From: Kitasatospora sp. NBC_01250
GTDB taxonomy: Bacteria > Actinomycetota > Actinomycetes > Streptomycetales > Streptomycetaceae
Assembly: GCF_036226465.1 (NCBI RefSeq)
Contig: NZ_CP108476.1
Location: forward strand, 7,068,001 to 7,132,000
Direction of reading: 5' to 3'
DNA length: 64,000 nucleotides
Numbering within the stretch: position 1 is the first letter of the stretch; the number at the start of each line of letters is the position of its first letter. The position numbers and the translations under genes were made by a program. The notes beneath the pieces were generated by a model that did no database searches, was not told the origin of the DNA, and worked only from the letters and a program-made list of their open reading frames with translations. Positions 24,475-34,316 of the stretch are shown piece by piece.

Positions 24475-26565
24475 TCAGCGTCGCCGCTTGCGCTTGTCCC
24501 GTGTGCCGCCTTTGCGGGCGCGGGCGGCGTTCTGGCGGCCGAGCTGTGCGGAGCGTTCCCACAGCGGGCCGTCGGCCAGGGAGCGGAGCGCGGCAAGCCC
24601 GGCTTGGTCGGGGTGCCCCGAGGCCAGGGCGGCGGCGATGATCTCGCGGGCCTGCTTGCGGCCTTGGGAAAGCAGGGAGTTCATGGCGGAGTCCTGTCCT
24701 GCGACCTCCAGCAGCTGGAGCAGGCCCTCGGCCAGAATCAGCAGCGACTCCGGCTCGGTGAGGTCGTCCGGGACGAGGATCTCGCGGCGGGTGAGGACGC
24801 TGAGCGCGGTCGGGGCGAGCTGTGGATCGCTCCGTAGGGCGCGCAGGAGATGCTCGCCCGCGCCGTCGGGCAGGGCGGTGGTGAGGGTGTCGAGTATGGC
24901 TTCGGCGCGGCTGCGCCACGGTGTGTCGCGTACGGCCTGGACGAGTTCCGCGAGCGCGGCTTGGTCTCCGCCGTGCGCGGCTGTCCACGTGGCGAGTTCG
25001 GTGCGGGCGGAGTCGGGGTCGTAGTGCTCGGCGAGGACGCCGAGCAGCCCGCCGGCCGGGGCGTCGGCGAGTTCGCCGACGAGGGGAGCGTCGCGGCCTT
25101 CGGCGAGCAGCTGTAGCCGCACGGCACGGGTGCCGAGGTCGGTGAGGCGGATCAGCTCGACCGGGCCGGCGGTGAGTTCCTTGCGCAGCTCCTGCGCGCG
25201 CTGTGGTGCGTCGGGGTCGGGGGCCGGGGCGCCGAGGAGGAAGGCGAGCTCCGGCGGCATCCCTGGAGGCAGCGTCGGCGCGGACGGCACGGCCGGCATG
25301 TCGAGAAAGAGCGGGTGGGCCATGCCCTGCTCGCGAGTGAGGATGCCGAGCCGCTCCAGGGCGTCCAGGACGTCGTGGAGGTCGGCGTCGGCTGCCCGGA
25401 GCCACATCCGCTCCTGCGCGGTGTCGTCGCCGCTGAAACGGTAGCGGGCGCGGTAGGCCAGGTGGGTCGATTCCCGCAGCCGGGGCCAGGGCATGGGATG
25501 GGGGAGGCTGTAGAGGGTGTTGAGGATGTCGGGCAGGATGTCCTCGTACACGGCATAGAGCATCGAGGTCGGCCGGTAGCCGTCGCGGTCACCGATCAAC
25601 GCCTCGCGCAGCTCGAAGAGTGCCTCAAAGGCCCGCTGCCACAGCGCGAGCGGGTCGTTGAGGACTGGCCGGGCCTTGGCAACCGCGTACAGGCGGCCCT
25701 TGGCCGGGCGCACCAGGCGGGCCTTCTTCGCCCACTCGAAGACCAGGTTGAGGAGCGGCAGGTCGGCGCTGCTGCGCGGCGAGCCTGGACGGTCACCGGT
25801 GCGAAGCGTGGCGACGAGCTCGCGGGCGTCGGCGATCTTGAGCCGTCCGAGTTTCGTCAGTTCCCGCCCGTCCTTCCCGGCCCACTCGGCGAGAGCGGCC
25901 AGCTGGCCGATGAGCGGGACCGCTGTCGCGGTGGTTCGAAGCTCGTCCTCAGCGGGCAATGTGACGGGCAGCTGGGGCTCAGCGCGCGCCATCTGGGGCG
26001 GGCCGGTCACCTGGTGGCGGCGAGCGATCGCCTCCAGCGCCGCCTCGTCGTAGGGGACTTCGCCACGACGCGCGCGCTCCGTGAACCGCTCCATCGCTAC
26101 CTGGTCGAAGATGTCGACGCCCTGCTCGGCGGCGGTGGTCGCCCAGAACTTCGCCATCCCCCAGCGAGTCCGGTCGGCCATGGCCTCGGCGAACATGGGC
26201 GACACCGCGTCGATCGCGCGCTCCAGGACATCGAGCGGCTCACCGCGTGGATCGTCCAGCCCCATGGCGCACAGGTAGCTCAGCAGCGTGCGCAGCCCTG
26301 CGGGGCCGTCCGCCGTTGGCTCGCCGGGCAGCTGGGTGAGCATGCGCGGCAGCCAATCGAGCAGGAACTCCTCCACATGCCGCGCCTGCCACAGCCCCAG
26401 CCGACCATCGACGGTGCCGCGATGGCGGTAGTCCAACGCCGACTCCACCACCACGGGCTCCGCCGCCAGGCCCTGCGCCCGGCTCCAGGCCGCAAGGCGG
26501 CCAGTCAGCAGCTCGCAGGTTGCCGCGTAGCCGTCCTCGTCCTCGGGCTCGAAGAACATGCGCAT
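24475..26565 (-). CDS. Large helical protein of unknown function
   Basis: A 696-residue protein that I do not recognise as a named family. It is rich in helices and Leu/Ala, with no membrane segments or signal peptide, and ends in a strongly basic tail (ARKGGTRDKRKRRR) that could contact nucleic acid. Segments such as FLLDWLPRMLTQLP, LLSYLCAMGL and LPLLNLVFEWAKKARLVRP suggest a repeat-like helical scaffold. No nuclease, NTPase or methylase motif is visible. Base composition matches streptomycete coding sequence and codon bias is strong, so it is real. It lies between the RNA ligase and the pPIWI-RE genes on the same strand but is separated from both by more than 250 bases. Confidence 0.75.
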   Translation of the reverse strand: MRMFFEPEDEDGYAATCELLTGRLAAWSRAQGLAAEPVVVESALDYRHRGTVDGRLGLWQARHVEEFLLDWLPRMLTQLPGEPTADGPAGLRTLLSYLCAMGLDDPRGEPLDVLERAIDAVSPMFAEAMADRTRWGMAKFWATTAAEQGVDIFDQVAMERFTERARRGEVPYDEAALEAIARRHQVTGPPQMARAEPQLPVTLPAEDELRTTATAVPLIGQLAALAEWAGKDGRELTKLGRLKIADARELVATLRTGDRPGSPRSSADLPLLNLVFEWAKKARLVRPAKGRLYAVAKARPVLNDPLALWQRAFEALFELREALIGDRDGYRPTSMLYAVYEDILPDILNTLYSLPHPMPWPRLRESTHLAYRARYRFSGDDTAQERMWLRAADADLHDVLDALERLGILTREQGMAHPLFLDMPAVPSAPTLPPGMPPELAFLLGAPAPDPDAPQRAQELRKELTAGPVELIRLTDLGTRAVRLQLLAEGRDAPLVGELADAPAGGLLGVLAEHYDPDSARTELATWTAAHGGDQAALAELVQAVRDTPWRSRAEAILDTLTTALPDGAGEHLLRALRSDPQLAPTALSVLTRREILVPDDLTEPESLLILAEGLLQLLEVAGQDSAMNSLLSQGRKQAREIIAAALASGHPDQAGLAALRSLADGPLWERSAQLGRQNAARARKGGTRDKRKRRR

Positions 26566-26821
26566 GGATCAAAGGCCTCGCTCGGGACGGCACTGCGGAC
26601 GCCGTCAGCGTACCGACTTCGGGACGGCCACGGTGCCGACCGGCCAGGAGCGCCTGCGGGCCGAGTGCCGGCGCGATCGGTGCTCGTCGCCGCAGGCGTA
26701 GCGATCGCCAGTTCGGCTTCTGCCCGCTCCCGTCCGAGCCACCGACTCACGTTCCCGGGCGGCTCCAGCCTTACGCGCTCGTGCTGTTGAGGGCTCCCTC
26801 GTACAGTACGAATTCGCATCG

Positions 26822-29608
26822 TCAGTCAAGGGCTTCCCCCTCACTGAATAGGTCGAAGGACAACTGTTCGGGCTGATCCGGACTGGCCTCGGTGTCGGCG
26901 CCGGCCTTCTCTGCTTCTGCGTGAGGGAGGGCATAGTCGGAGGTGAGTTCGGCCAGGTGAAGGATCAGTGGGAGACCGAGTCCGTCCCGGTAGTCTTCGC
27001 TGAACCGCTGCTGGTGCAGGTACATCGCCCAGTCCTCCGCCGAGTCACCCGCCTGGAGGCCGACCATGGCGAATTCCAGCAGCTCAGGGTTCCAGGCGTT
27101 CTTCCGCGGCTTGAACTCGGACTTACCCTTTGCGTTCAGGTGCGGCGTCAGCTTCGCGGCGTCGACACTCAGGGTGTGAGTGCTTGCCTTGTCCGTGGTG
27201 CTGTAGAACACCCGGTCAGCTTCAGCCTCGCCCTCTGGCACCCACAGGCCCTTGGCGATACCGCCGCGGCCTTCGGGCTTTGGAGCCCACCACTCGGGGG
27301 TCTCGTCACGGTCGCTGGTGGCCACGCGGACGATGCGAAGTTGCTTGCCCTGGAGGGCAAGTCGCTGCAGTGGACCGCCGCCGATCTGGATGCGGTCCTG
27401 GACCAGACCGTTGTTCTGCAGCCATGGCCAGCGGTAGCGGGTGTTCTGCGCGTGGGTGACGACCAGCGTCGGCTCGCCGCGCATCTGGTAGAGCGTCGTT
27501 CGTACGAAAGCCGCCGTGGCGTCGGACTGCTGCTGAGCGGTCTTCAGTTCTTCGGGGCGGATCTTCCCGGTCAGAGCCTTCAGCAGTTCCGGATAGGGCA
27601 CCCAGGACTGCATGTCGGCACTGCGGCCCATGACGCAGTCCTGGCCGGGACGCACCAAGATAGCGATGGGTGTGAACTGGGTGTAGTAGGTGGGGCCGTC
27701 GTGCTGCCGCTTGACGAGCCAGAATGCGACCTGATTCAGCCGCGTGGGGATGATGTCGCCCAGCGTGTGCTGGGGAACGAAGCGAACTCCGAGCTGGCGC
27801 AGCCCGTCGGCCCAGCTGGCTGCAGCGCGAAAGCCGGAGTCGTCCTTTTCATCGGCGGCCTCCGGATCGCGAGGCCGAATGAACTGACTGACGGTGTCGG
27901 CATCGGCGCAGCCGAGCCGCAGGGCGAACTTGGGATCGGTGGTCCGCTTCTTGAACGCGTCCTTCCCGTCAAGCTCGACGAAGGTGAGCTTCCCGGGATA
28001 GTCGACGGATTGCGAAAGCTGCCTGAGGAAGGCGGAAGTCTCGGTGCGGCGGTCACGGATCGCCTGGTCCTGCTCGGCTCCCTTTCGGGGAGCCCGTTCG
28101 TCTCCGAGAGGGGCGCCGAGAGCACCGAGCGGCCGGGCATGGATGCGAACTGTCAGCTCTGGTGCCTCCCAGGACCAAACCGAGGGCCCGCTTTCGACCC
28201 GGTACTCGGACAGGTTGAGGCTGCTCTCGGCGGCCCGGATCAGATGGTCCCGCATGGCATCGGACTGGTAGAGCAGGAACGTGGACAGACCGTGTCGACC
28301 GACGGCAGCCGCGACGAGGGAGCGACGTTCGCCCGCATTTCGCATGGCGACCTGCTCATTGAGAGCCGCGATCTCAGCAAGCTCCGCATCGGTCCCCTCC
28401 TTCGGGACCGATGCGTTTCGTTCAAGCACGCGAGTGGGTGTCTGTCGCTTGATGGAGCTGCGCCGGAGAGCACCGACTGGTTTGAACTCTGGCTCCAGTG
28501 CCTGGCCGGCCCACTCCACCAGGCGCCGGCGCTCACTGGGCATCAGTCCAGCCCCGATGGCGTGACGGCCCATCATGGTGTGATGGACCACTGCGGCGGT
28601 CACACCGTCTCGACCTGCGATCCAGGTCTCCGGCTCTTTGGCCAGGACATCGGGTGAGGGCAGATTGTCCAGCGCGGACAGGCGCGGCAACAGACCCTCC
28701 GGGCCGCCGTGCGCCCAGCCGGTCTTGCGAGTCTTCCTGTCCCAGGCCAGTTGCGCGACGGCAAAGCGTGCCGGGGCCGGCGCGTCCGCGACGAAGGCAC
28801 TGTCGGCGAGGAGGAAGGTGGACGCACTCCCCTCGGATGGCAGCCAGACTGGGCCATTGACCCAACGACGGATACCAGCCCCAAGGTGGAGTCGGGGAAT
28901 GGGTGAGAAGGGCACGGTTCGCAGCGAGACCCGAAGGACTGCAGAGTAGTGCCATACCCGTTGACCGTCGTCCTTGGTGCGGCTGATCTCCTCAAGAGGC
29001 GGCCAGGAGACCAACTCAGCACCATTGGCTCGGGCGTCGCCCGCGACCTGACGGAAGTGGAGGCGCTCGCCGCCGTGCTCGTACGGTTGCAGCCGGGCGA
29101 TGCGAGCGGCGAGAGTCTCGGTGAGCAGGCGGTACAGATGAGGGGCGGGCATCGCTGTGCCGCCCTCGGAGCGGGACTGTTGGAGCATGTCGATGCCCAC
29201 GAGGTTCCACCGCAGCGACCTCGTGTCGAGAGAGCGCACCGTGTCCTTGAACAGTGAGTACGCCTCGGGGCTCGGCTGCATGTCGCGGAGCCACGCATGG
29301 ATGAAGGTGTCCATCACCGCAGGTGGGTACTCGGCGTCTGCGTAAAGCCAGGGCGTTGCTGCGTCGAACGAGGCGGTGGCGTCCACGGCTACCAGGTCGG
29401 GAGCCACCGCCCGCATGGCCTGGTTGAGCTTGCGAATCGGCACGTTCTTGATCTTCGCCTGGCTCTTCTCCGGCTTTCCGTGCCGGTAGAGGTCGAGGAT
29501 CGGCCGGCGCCAGGCCGCGGGGAACGTGAGCGCGTGGTGCGAGGTGTAGAACGGACCAGCGCTCGGATCTGGGACGAAGGCGGCGGGCTGGATCGAATCA
29601 TACGCCAT
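26822..29608 (-). CDS. pPIWI-RE family protein (X, MID and RNase H/PIWI regions)
   Basis: A 928-residue Argonaute-related protein of the pPIWI-RE family, thought to act in RNA- or R-loop-dependent defence against plasmids and phages. The N-terminal half corresponds to the pPIWI_RE X module, the centre (about residues 380-560) to the MID-like domain, and the C-terminal ~350 residues to the RNase H-like PIWI domain. Family-like segments there include NTRYRWPWLQNNGL and SDRDETPEWWAPK; PLILHLAELTSDY lies near the end. The strand expected to carry the first catalytic Asp reads LVVTHAQN, so nuclease activity may be lost. ATG 29608 has AAGGAG upstream. It is the last gene of a four-gene minus-strand operon, 39 bases after the helicase gene. 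Confidence 0.85.
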   Translation of the reverse strand: MAYDSIQPAAFVPDPSAGPFYTSHHALTFPAAWRRPILDLYRHGKPEKSQAKIKNVPIRKLNQAMRAVAPDLVAVDATASFDAATPWLYADAEYPPAVMDTFIHAWLRDMQPSPEAYSLFKDTVRSLDTRSLRWNLVGIDMLQQSRSEGGTAMPAPHLYRLLTETLAARIARLQPYEHGGERLHFRQVAGDARANGAELVSWPPLEEISRTKDDGQRVWHYSAVLRVSLRTVPFSPIPRLHLGAGIRRWVNGPVWLPSEGSASTFLLADSAFVADAPAPARFAVAQLAWDRKTRKTGWAHGGPEGLLPRLSALDNLPSPDVLAKEPETWIAGRDGVTAAVVHHTMMGRHAIGAGLMPSERRRLVEWAGQALEPEFKPVGALRRSSIKRQTPTRVLERNASVPKEGTDAELAEIAALNEQVAMRNAGERRSLVAAAVGRHGLSTFLLYQSDAMRDHLIRAAESSLNLSEYRVESGPSVWSWEAPELTVRIHARPLGALGAPLGDERAPRKGAEQDQAIRDRRTETSAFLRQLSQSVDYPGKLTFVELDGKDAFKKRTTDPKFALRLGCADADTVSQFIRPRDPEAADEKDDSGFRAAASWADGLRQLGVRFVPQHTLGDIIPTRLNQVAFWLVKRQHDGPTYYTQFTPIAILVRPGQDCVMGRSADMQSWVPYPELLKALTGKIRPEELKTAQQQSDATAAFVRTTLYQMRGEPTLVVTHAQNTRYRWPWLQNNGLVQDRIQIGGGPLQRLALQGKQLRIVRVATSDRDETPEWWAPKPEGRGGIAKGLWVPEGEAEADRVFYSTTDKASTHTLSVDAAKLTPHLNAKGKSEFKPRKNAWNPELLEFAMVGLQAGDSAEDWAMYLHQQRFSEDYRDGLGLPLILHLAELTSDYALPHAEAEKAGADTEASPDQPEQLSFDLFSEGEALD

Positions 29609-29647
29609 GTCGGTTGGTCTCCTTGGGATCAGGTCGAGCGGAGGGGG

Positions 29648-32600
29648 TCAGTCCATATCCGCGAGGGCGCGGTAAAGCGGCTCGTAGAGGGCCTTGACGA
29701 GGGAGCGCTCGATCGCGGGTACCGTGGACTGGTCGTTGAAATACGGGGCAAGGAGCTCGCACATGCTGGCCAACAGGCCGGTCGTGGGCGTGTCGACGGC
29801 GTTCAAGCCAGCCTCACGAGGAGAGAACGCTGCATCGACGAAGACCACTCGTGCAGGCACCCCGCCCCGTACAAGACGGCCGATGACCTGCCACATCACC
29901 ACGAGCTGGTCCCAGGTGAACGCGGTCTTCTCCGCCGCTGGGAGACTCGTCCAGGAGACCTGGCGGGTCAGGAAGCGGTTCCATTTCTTGCGGGCCGAGC
30001 GGCGAAAGGCCAGCCCGGCGAGATCCGGGCTTCCCGCTGCCAGCGCGGCTTGCCGGAACTCACGTCCAGGGCCGCGGACTTGCTTTACGGCCCAATCGTT
30101 GATGGCCTGGATCGCCAGCGCGATGTCATCGGGCCTAGGGTGCGGCCGGGCGAGAAAGTACACGCTGCCGATTGCCGCCTTGCCTCCAGGTACGACGATG
30201 TTGTGGCCGCGTTCGACAGCGAGGAGGGGTGCTACCAGGATCTCGCCGCCGGTCTTGGCAAAGGAGGCGACGTCGCCGCGCCTCAGCGTCCTGACCGCAG
30301 GATCTCTGGGCATGGCGGTCCACGCATTGTCGAGGTCGGCGTCGTCCGAGACGAGCAAGGTGACACGGCCCGTCCACTCAGGGACGGCGTTCAGGTACTC
30401 GGCCGCCCGCTTGGCCTCGGCGTAACTGCCGACCAGCAGCAGGATCCGGCGGCGGTCAGGGTCCTCGATGTCGGCCAATTCCAAGTCGAGCAGACTGGCC
30501 GAGCCGGTCAGGCTGCGGTCGGGCACGGCCAGTTGGTGCAGCATCTGGGTGAGAACCTGCGGGCGGTCCTCCAAAGCACTCCCGGAGAGCCGCAGGGCCT
30601 TGGAGGTGCCGGGCCAGTAGAGAAACTCCTTTCGGAACTCGCTGCGGAGGACGGCCTCGACCTCCTCGTCGTTGGGGCGCAGAATCGCGCCGACCGGAGC
30701 ATGGACGTGATAGCGGCTCGAAGTCCCTGCCCAACTGGTCGCAGACATGAGCAGCACTTTGGGCCCGGGGCGGTCATCGACCGCCGGCAGCTCGGCCAGG
30801 CTCAGCATCAGCTCTCGGCCGACTCCGCTGCACCGGAAGAACCGCAGCTCACCACTCTGGTCTCCATCCCGATTGCGGTCGCCCAGCTGGAATTGAAAGC
30901 CCAGCACATTGCCCATCGGGGACTCCGGGATTACCGGCTCGTAGTCCTTGGGCGGCCGTCGGGACAAGACGTTGGAGGTGGATTCGAGATTCAGTGCGGC
31001 CTCAACCCTTGGCCACAGCACCGTCATGAAGTCCAATCGATGGTGCAGCGCCGCGAGTAGCAGGGTGAACTCGAACCGGGTGGCATGGGTGTCGAGATCC
31101 TTGACGACCAGAGGGTCGTTGTCCAGGAGTTCCAGCAGCGCGGCTCGCAGCCGGTCCCGAGTGGTGGACTCCAGTGGCGCGTGCAGCAGCTCCAGAGTGA
31201 GATGGACGAGGGAATTGGCAGCGGCGGTGACATCGGGGTCGAGGTCTGCACCCCGTTGCTCCTGCAGCGGTTCGTCCCGGAAGAGATCGAGGATCCGGCC
31301 GACGCGACCTCTCGTGGCCTCCCGCTGCTCCCTCGTTACCCCGCTGGGCAGGGCCTGGGACCCGGTCTCAGCTTCGGCGTCCTGCCGTAGCTCGGGGAAC
31401 CAAGCACCGATCAGCCACTGGTGCAGGGTCAGCGCACTGAAGTAGTCCTCAGTGATCCACTTACGCAACGGGGCGTCTCGGATCAGCAGGGCGTACAGCC
31501 GGTCTGTAGCGCTGCTGACCGAGTTGACGGCGTTACTCCAGTCGTCGACCTCGCGCGCAGATAGTTGCAGCCGACCCTGACGAGCCAGTTCCGTGATCTT
31601 GTGCCCGGCGACCTCGTCCAACCACGAGTTCGGGGAGCGGCCGACCAGGGTGGTCGCGGGTGCGAAGGCGGTGTCCAGCTGCATCTGCACCCGGTCCGCT
31701 TCGTCCACGATAACCAGATCGCTCATCCGGCAGGCCAGTTCGAGATAGCGCAGCCGCTCGGCGTGCAGATGCTGGGGGATTCCGCTGTGAACCAGGCCGG
31801 CCGGAGTGGCTACCCAGATCTGCGCGTCGACCAGGGCACGGGCTCCGTGATGTCGGGGACACTGGGTCCACAGCGGACAGGCGTGCCGCGTCGGTGGTTT
31901 GTCCTCGCCCTTCTTCCGGGCCGTGGTGGTGTGCGGCTTGGCAGCCTCCACCCCGAGGGCTTCGAGGTCAGAGGTGAGGTGCTGCGCGTTGGTCTTGGCC
32001 ACGGGATAGAGGGACAGGCACGGTGCCTCGCCGATCCTTAGCGGTTGTGTCGCCTCCAGCCCTCGAAGTGCATCGAGTGGGCAGGCGCTGCTGAGGTAGC
32101 TGAACCCGGGGCTGTCGTGCGCGAGCATCGTCGCGGCCCCGGCAGTGGCGGTCCGGCGGTGCAGGCGCTGGATGTTCCGCTCGCGGGTCGAATGGCCGAG
32201 GATCGGAGCGGCCGTTACCCCGAGGCGGTTGAACTGTTCAACCACGGTGAGTGTCTCGGCGACATCCCCGACCACGATGGTGATCCGTCGGCCGGTCCGG
32301 GTGGCGGCCCAGAAGGCCAGGATGTCGCGCACGGTCGACTTGCCGGCTCCGACCATGCCGACCAGATTGAGCAGCTTGTCGATGCGCAGGACCGTACTGG
32401 TGGTGAACTCCCCAGCAGCTTCGTCGCGTACAAGGAGCTTCACCCGCCCGAGCCGCTTGGCCCACTCGTGGAGTTTGCCGGTCGGGGCGGCTGCCTCGAT
32501 GGTGTCCATTTCAGCAGCGGCGTCCTCCAGCTCTGTCCAGGTGACTTCCAGCAGCCTGCCGGCCTCTGGCGGGAGCGAGTCGAGATCATGCGGGCGCGGG

Positions 32601-33139
32601 TCGGGTCCGGGTACCAGGTCTGAGGTGAAGGTGACGGAGTGCCTGCGGTCGCGTACCCGAAACCAGTACTCACCAGCTTGGGCGAGTGGCAGCGGCTTGC
32701 GTTCGAAGGAAGGCGGTGAGGTGAGCAACTGCTCGTACACAGCGAAGCGTTTGGCAGCCCGCGCTGGTGACCGCCGCTCAGGTACGGAATCGAGACTTGC
32801 GAGATCGTAACCGCGAAGCTCCTGAGGCACCTGGAGGTACCTCTGGACTGCCTCTCGCCAGGCTCGGCGACGGCGCATGTCCCAGAGGTAGTGCCGGGCT
32901 CGCTGGATTTTGAGCCGTTGAGCGTCGGTGCGCACGTCCCCGAAGGCTTCGCTGTAGGGGTAGCCGCCGAACAGGGTCCAGGCGTCGGAGGCCGGCCGCG
33001 TCGGTATGACGCTTGTCAGCAGATGCAGGCCGCATTCGACGTCCAGCAGGTCACCGGGGGAGAAGGATCGGAGGTCAGCCGGCCACACGTCCTTCAATGC
33101 GGGAATGAGGCTTCGGTGCCAGTTGCTGCGATCACGCAT
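29648..33139 (-). CDS. DinG/XPD-type helicase of the pPIWI-RE system (Z module)
   Basis: A 1163-residue superfamily-2 helicase. After a ~220-residue N-terminal region (the pPIWI_RE Z-like part), Walker A is GMVGAGKS (261-268) and the DEAD box is VIVDEAD (479-482). Between them are four cysteines, C353, C374, C421 and C427 (CPLWTQC), in the place where XPD/DinG helicases hold an iron-sulfur cluster. The C-terminal half has LLLVGSYAEAKRAAEYL and a late QVIGRLVRGGVP, consistent with helicase motifs V-VI. In this system the helicase is expected to open R-loops or DNA for the PIWI protein. Its ATG overlaps the stop of the preceding nuclease-fold gene by eight bases. Confidence 0.88.
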   Translation of the reverse strand: MRDRSNWHRSLIPALKDVWPADLRSFSPGDLLDVECGLHLLTSVIPTRPASDAWTLFGGYPYSEAFGDVRTDAQRLKIQRARHYLWDMRRRRAWREAVQRYLQVPQELRGYDLASLDSVPERRSPARAAKRFAVYEQLLTSPPSFERKPLPLAQAGEYWFRVRDRRHSVTFTSDLVPGPDPRPHDLDSLPPEAGRLLEVTWTELEDAAAEMDTIEAAAPTGKLHEWAKRLGRVKLLVRDEAAGEFTTSTVLRIDKLLNLVGMVGAGKSTVRDILAFWAATRTGRRITIVVGDVAETLTVVEQFNRLGVTAAPILGHSTRERNIQRLHRRTATAGAATMLAHDSPGFSYLSSACPLDALRGLEATQPLRIGEAPCLSLYPVAKTNAQHLTSDLEALGVEAAKPHTTTARKKGEDKPPTRHACPLWTQCPRHHGARALVDAQIWVATPAGLVHSGIPQHLHAERLRYLELACRMSDLVIVDEADRVQMQLDTAFAPATTLVGRSPNSWLDEVAGHKITELARQGRLQLSAREVDDWSNAVNSVSSATDRLYALLIRDAPLRKWITEDYFSALTLHQWLIGAWFPELRQDAEAETGSQALPSGVTREQREATRGRVGRILDLFRDEPLQEQRGADLDPDVTAAANSLVHLTLELLHAPLESTTRDRLRAALLELLDNDPLVVKDLDTHATRFEFTLLLAALHHRLDFMTVLWPRVEAALNLESTSNVLSRRPPKDYEPVIPESPMGNVLGFQFQLGDRNRDGDQSGELRFFRCSGVGRELMLSLAELPAVDDRPGPKVLLMSATSWAGTSSRYHVHAPVGAILRPNDEEVEAVLRSEFRKEFLYWPGTSKALRLSGSALEDRPQVLTQMLHQLAVPDRSLTGSASLLDLELADIEDPDRRRILLLVGSYAEAKRAAEYLNAVPEWTGRVTLLVSDDADLDNAWTAMPRDPAVRTLRRGDVASFAKTGGEILVAPLLAVERGHNIVVPGGKAAIGSVYFLARPHPRPDDIALAIQAINDWAVKQVRGPGREFRQAALAAGSPDLAGLAFRRSARKKWNRFLTRQVSWTSLPAAEKTAFTWDQLVVMWQVIGRLVRGGVPARVVFVDAAFSPREAGLNAVDTPTTGLLASMCELLAPYFNDQSTVPAIERSLVKALYEPLYRALADMD

Positions 33140-34316
33140 GGCTGGGCCCTTCCTGGGAAGGCGCGGCGGGCTCCGACGAGCGGTGCCGGATGCGCCGCAA
33201 CTCGGTCTTGACCCGGCGGAGCAGTTGGGAGTCGGAGAGCAGTTCGAGCCGGCCGATGATCTCGTCGGGTCCGTGGTGGTTGAAGATCCTCTGATAGGCC
33301 TCGCGCTCGTCGAAGCGGTACTGCGGAACGACTAGGAGCGCTCGGTCGTAGGGTGGATCAGGGCGTAGCGGTTGCGCATTGCGCCCGAGAAGGGCGGGGT
33401 TGGCTCTGTCCTTCACATCGATGGCCCAGACCTGCTGGTCAGGGAGTGTGATCCGAAGGTCGTACGCATCGAAGTTGGGCCACATCTCGGGCTTGAGATT
33501 GAGCGCGACCAGTGCTGTCTCCAATTCGGTCTCGGCAAGGCCGGGGCCGGTGATGAACATCCGTAGCGGCCGGGTCAGCTGGTAGACGCCTCCTGCGAGC
33601 GCCGGAGACAGCCGACGCCCGATCCGTGCGTGCCGCTCCCGCTGACAGCGGTCGAGCTCGCACCGCCAGCCACGCTGAGTACCAAGGCCGACGGGGACGA
33701 GCAAGCAATGACAGCGCTCGCACTCGGCGAACTGGTCGTCGTGCAGGTACGAGGCTGGCGCCGGCTCGTACGACCGCTTGATCGTGTCGTGGAGCAGTGC
33801 GAGGTAGAGATCCGCGCCCAGCAGAGCCAGCTCGGTCCCGGTCAGCACCGGCCTGGTAATCAGCAACTTCCGGAAGGCGGTGTACGCCTGCGGTTCCTTT
33901 GCAGCCCGAGTGGTGGTCAGCGCCTCGCGGAGCAGCTGGTTCTCGAACTCCTCTGCTGCAGGGTCCGGCGCGGAGATCGCCCACTCGAAGCACTGTTGGG
34001 TGGGCATGCGGGTCACGGTGTCGACAAGGTATCCGTCAGCCGCTTCCAGATCCGTCGGCAGCGCCAGCGGCCAGTCGCGCAGAGTGCGCTCCGCGGCCCA
34101 GCGCACCATGCCCGGCACACTGTCGGGAGGCGGTTCACCGCAGCGCAGGCACAGCAGAACCAGGTGGTTGTAGGCGCTCTGTACCGCATGCCCGTAGACC
34201 GGGTCCTGCGGGCCACGTTGCCGAGACAGCTGCACCAGAGCGGTGGCGATGAGGCGAAGTAGGTTCTCCCCGTGGAAGAACGACGAGGCGGCCGCCGCCT
34301 TGGGGGGACTAACCAT
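33132..34316 (-). CDS. pPIWI-RE-associated REase-fold protein (Y and REase modules)
   Basis: A 394-residue protein. The N-terminal ~190 residues are helical and match the Y module expected in this operon. Next comes a cysteine cluster (C199, C202, C204, then C219 and C224; CERCHC...CELDRC), probably a zinc site. The C-terminal part holds a PD-(D/E)XK nuclease core: YDLRI with D286, then IDVKD with D300 and K302. The active residues are present, so DNA cleavage is plausible. Overlaps of eight bases at both ends (with the helicase and with the upstream nuclease gene) show tight co-translation. Confidence 0.83.
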   Translation of the reverse strand: MVSPPKAAAASSFFHGENLLRLIATALVQLSRQRGPQDPVYGHAVQSAYNHLVLLCLRCGEPPPDSVPGMVRWAAERTLRDWPLALPTDLEAADGYLVDTVTRMPTQQCFEWAISAPDPAAEEFENQLLREALTTTRAAKEPQAYTAFRKLLITRPVLTGTELALLGADLYLALLHDTIKRSYEPAPASYLHDDQFAECERCHCLLVPVGLGTQRGWRCELDRCQRERHARIGRRLSPALAGGVYQLTRPLRMFITGPGLAETELETALVALNLKPEMWPNFDAYDLRITLPDQQVWAIDVKDRANPALLGRNAQPLRPDPPYDRALLVVPQYRFDEREAYQRIFNHHGPDEIIGRLELLSDSQLLRRVKTELRRIRHRSSEPAAPSQEGPSHA

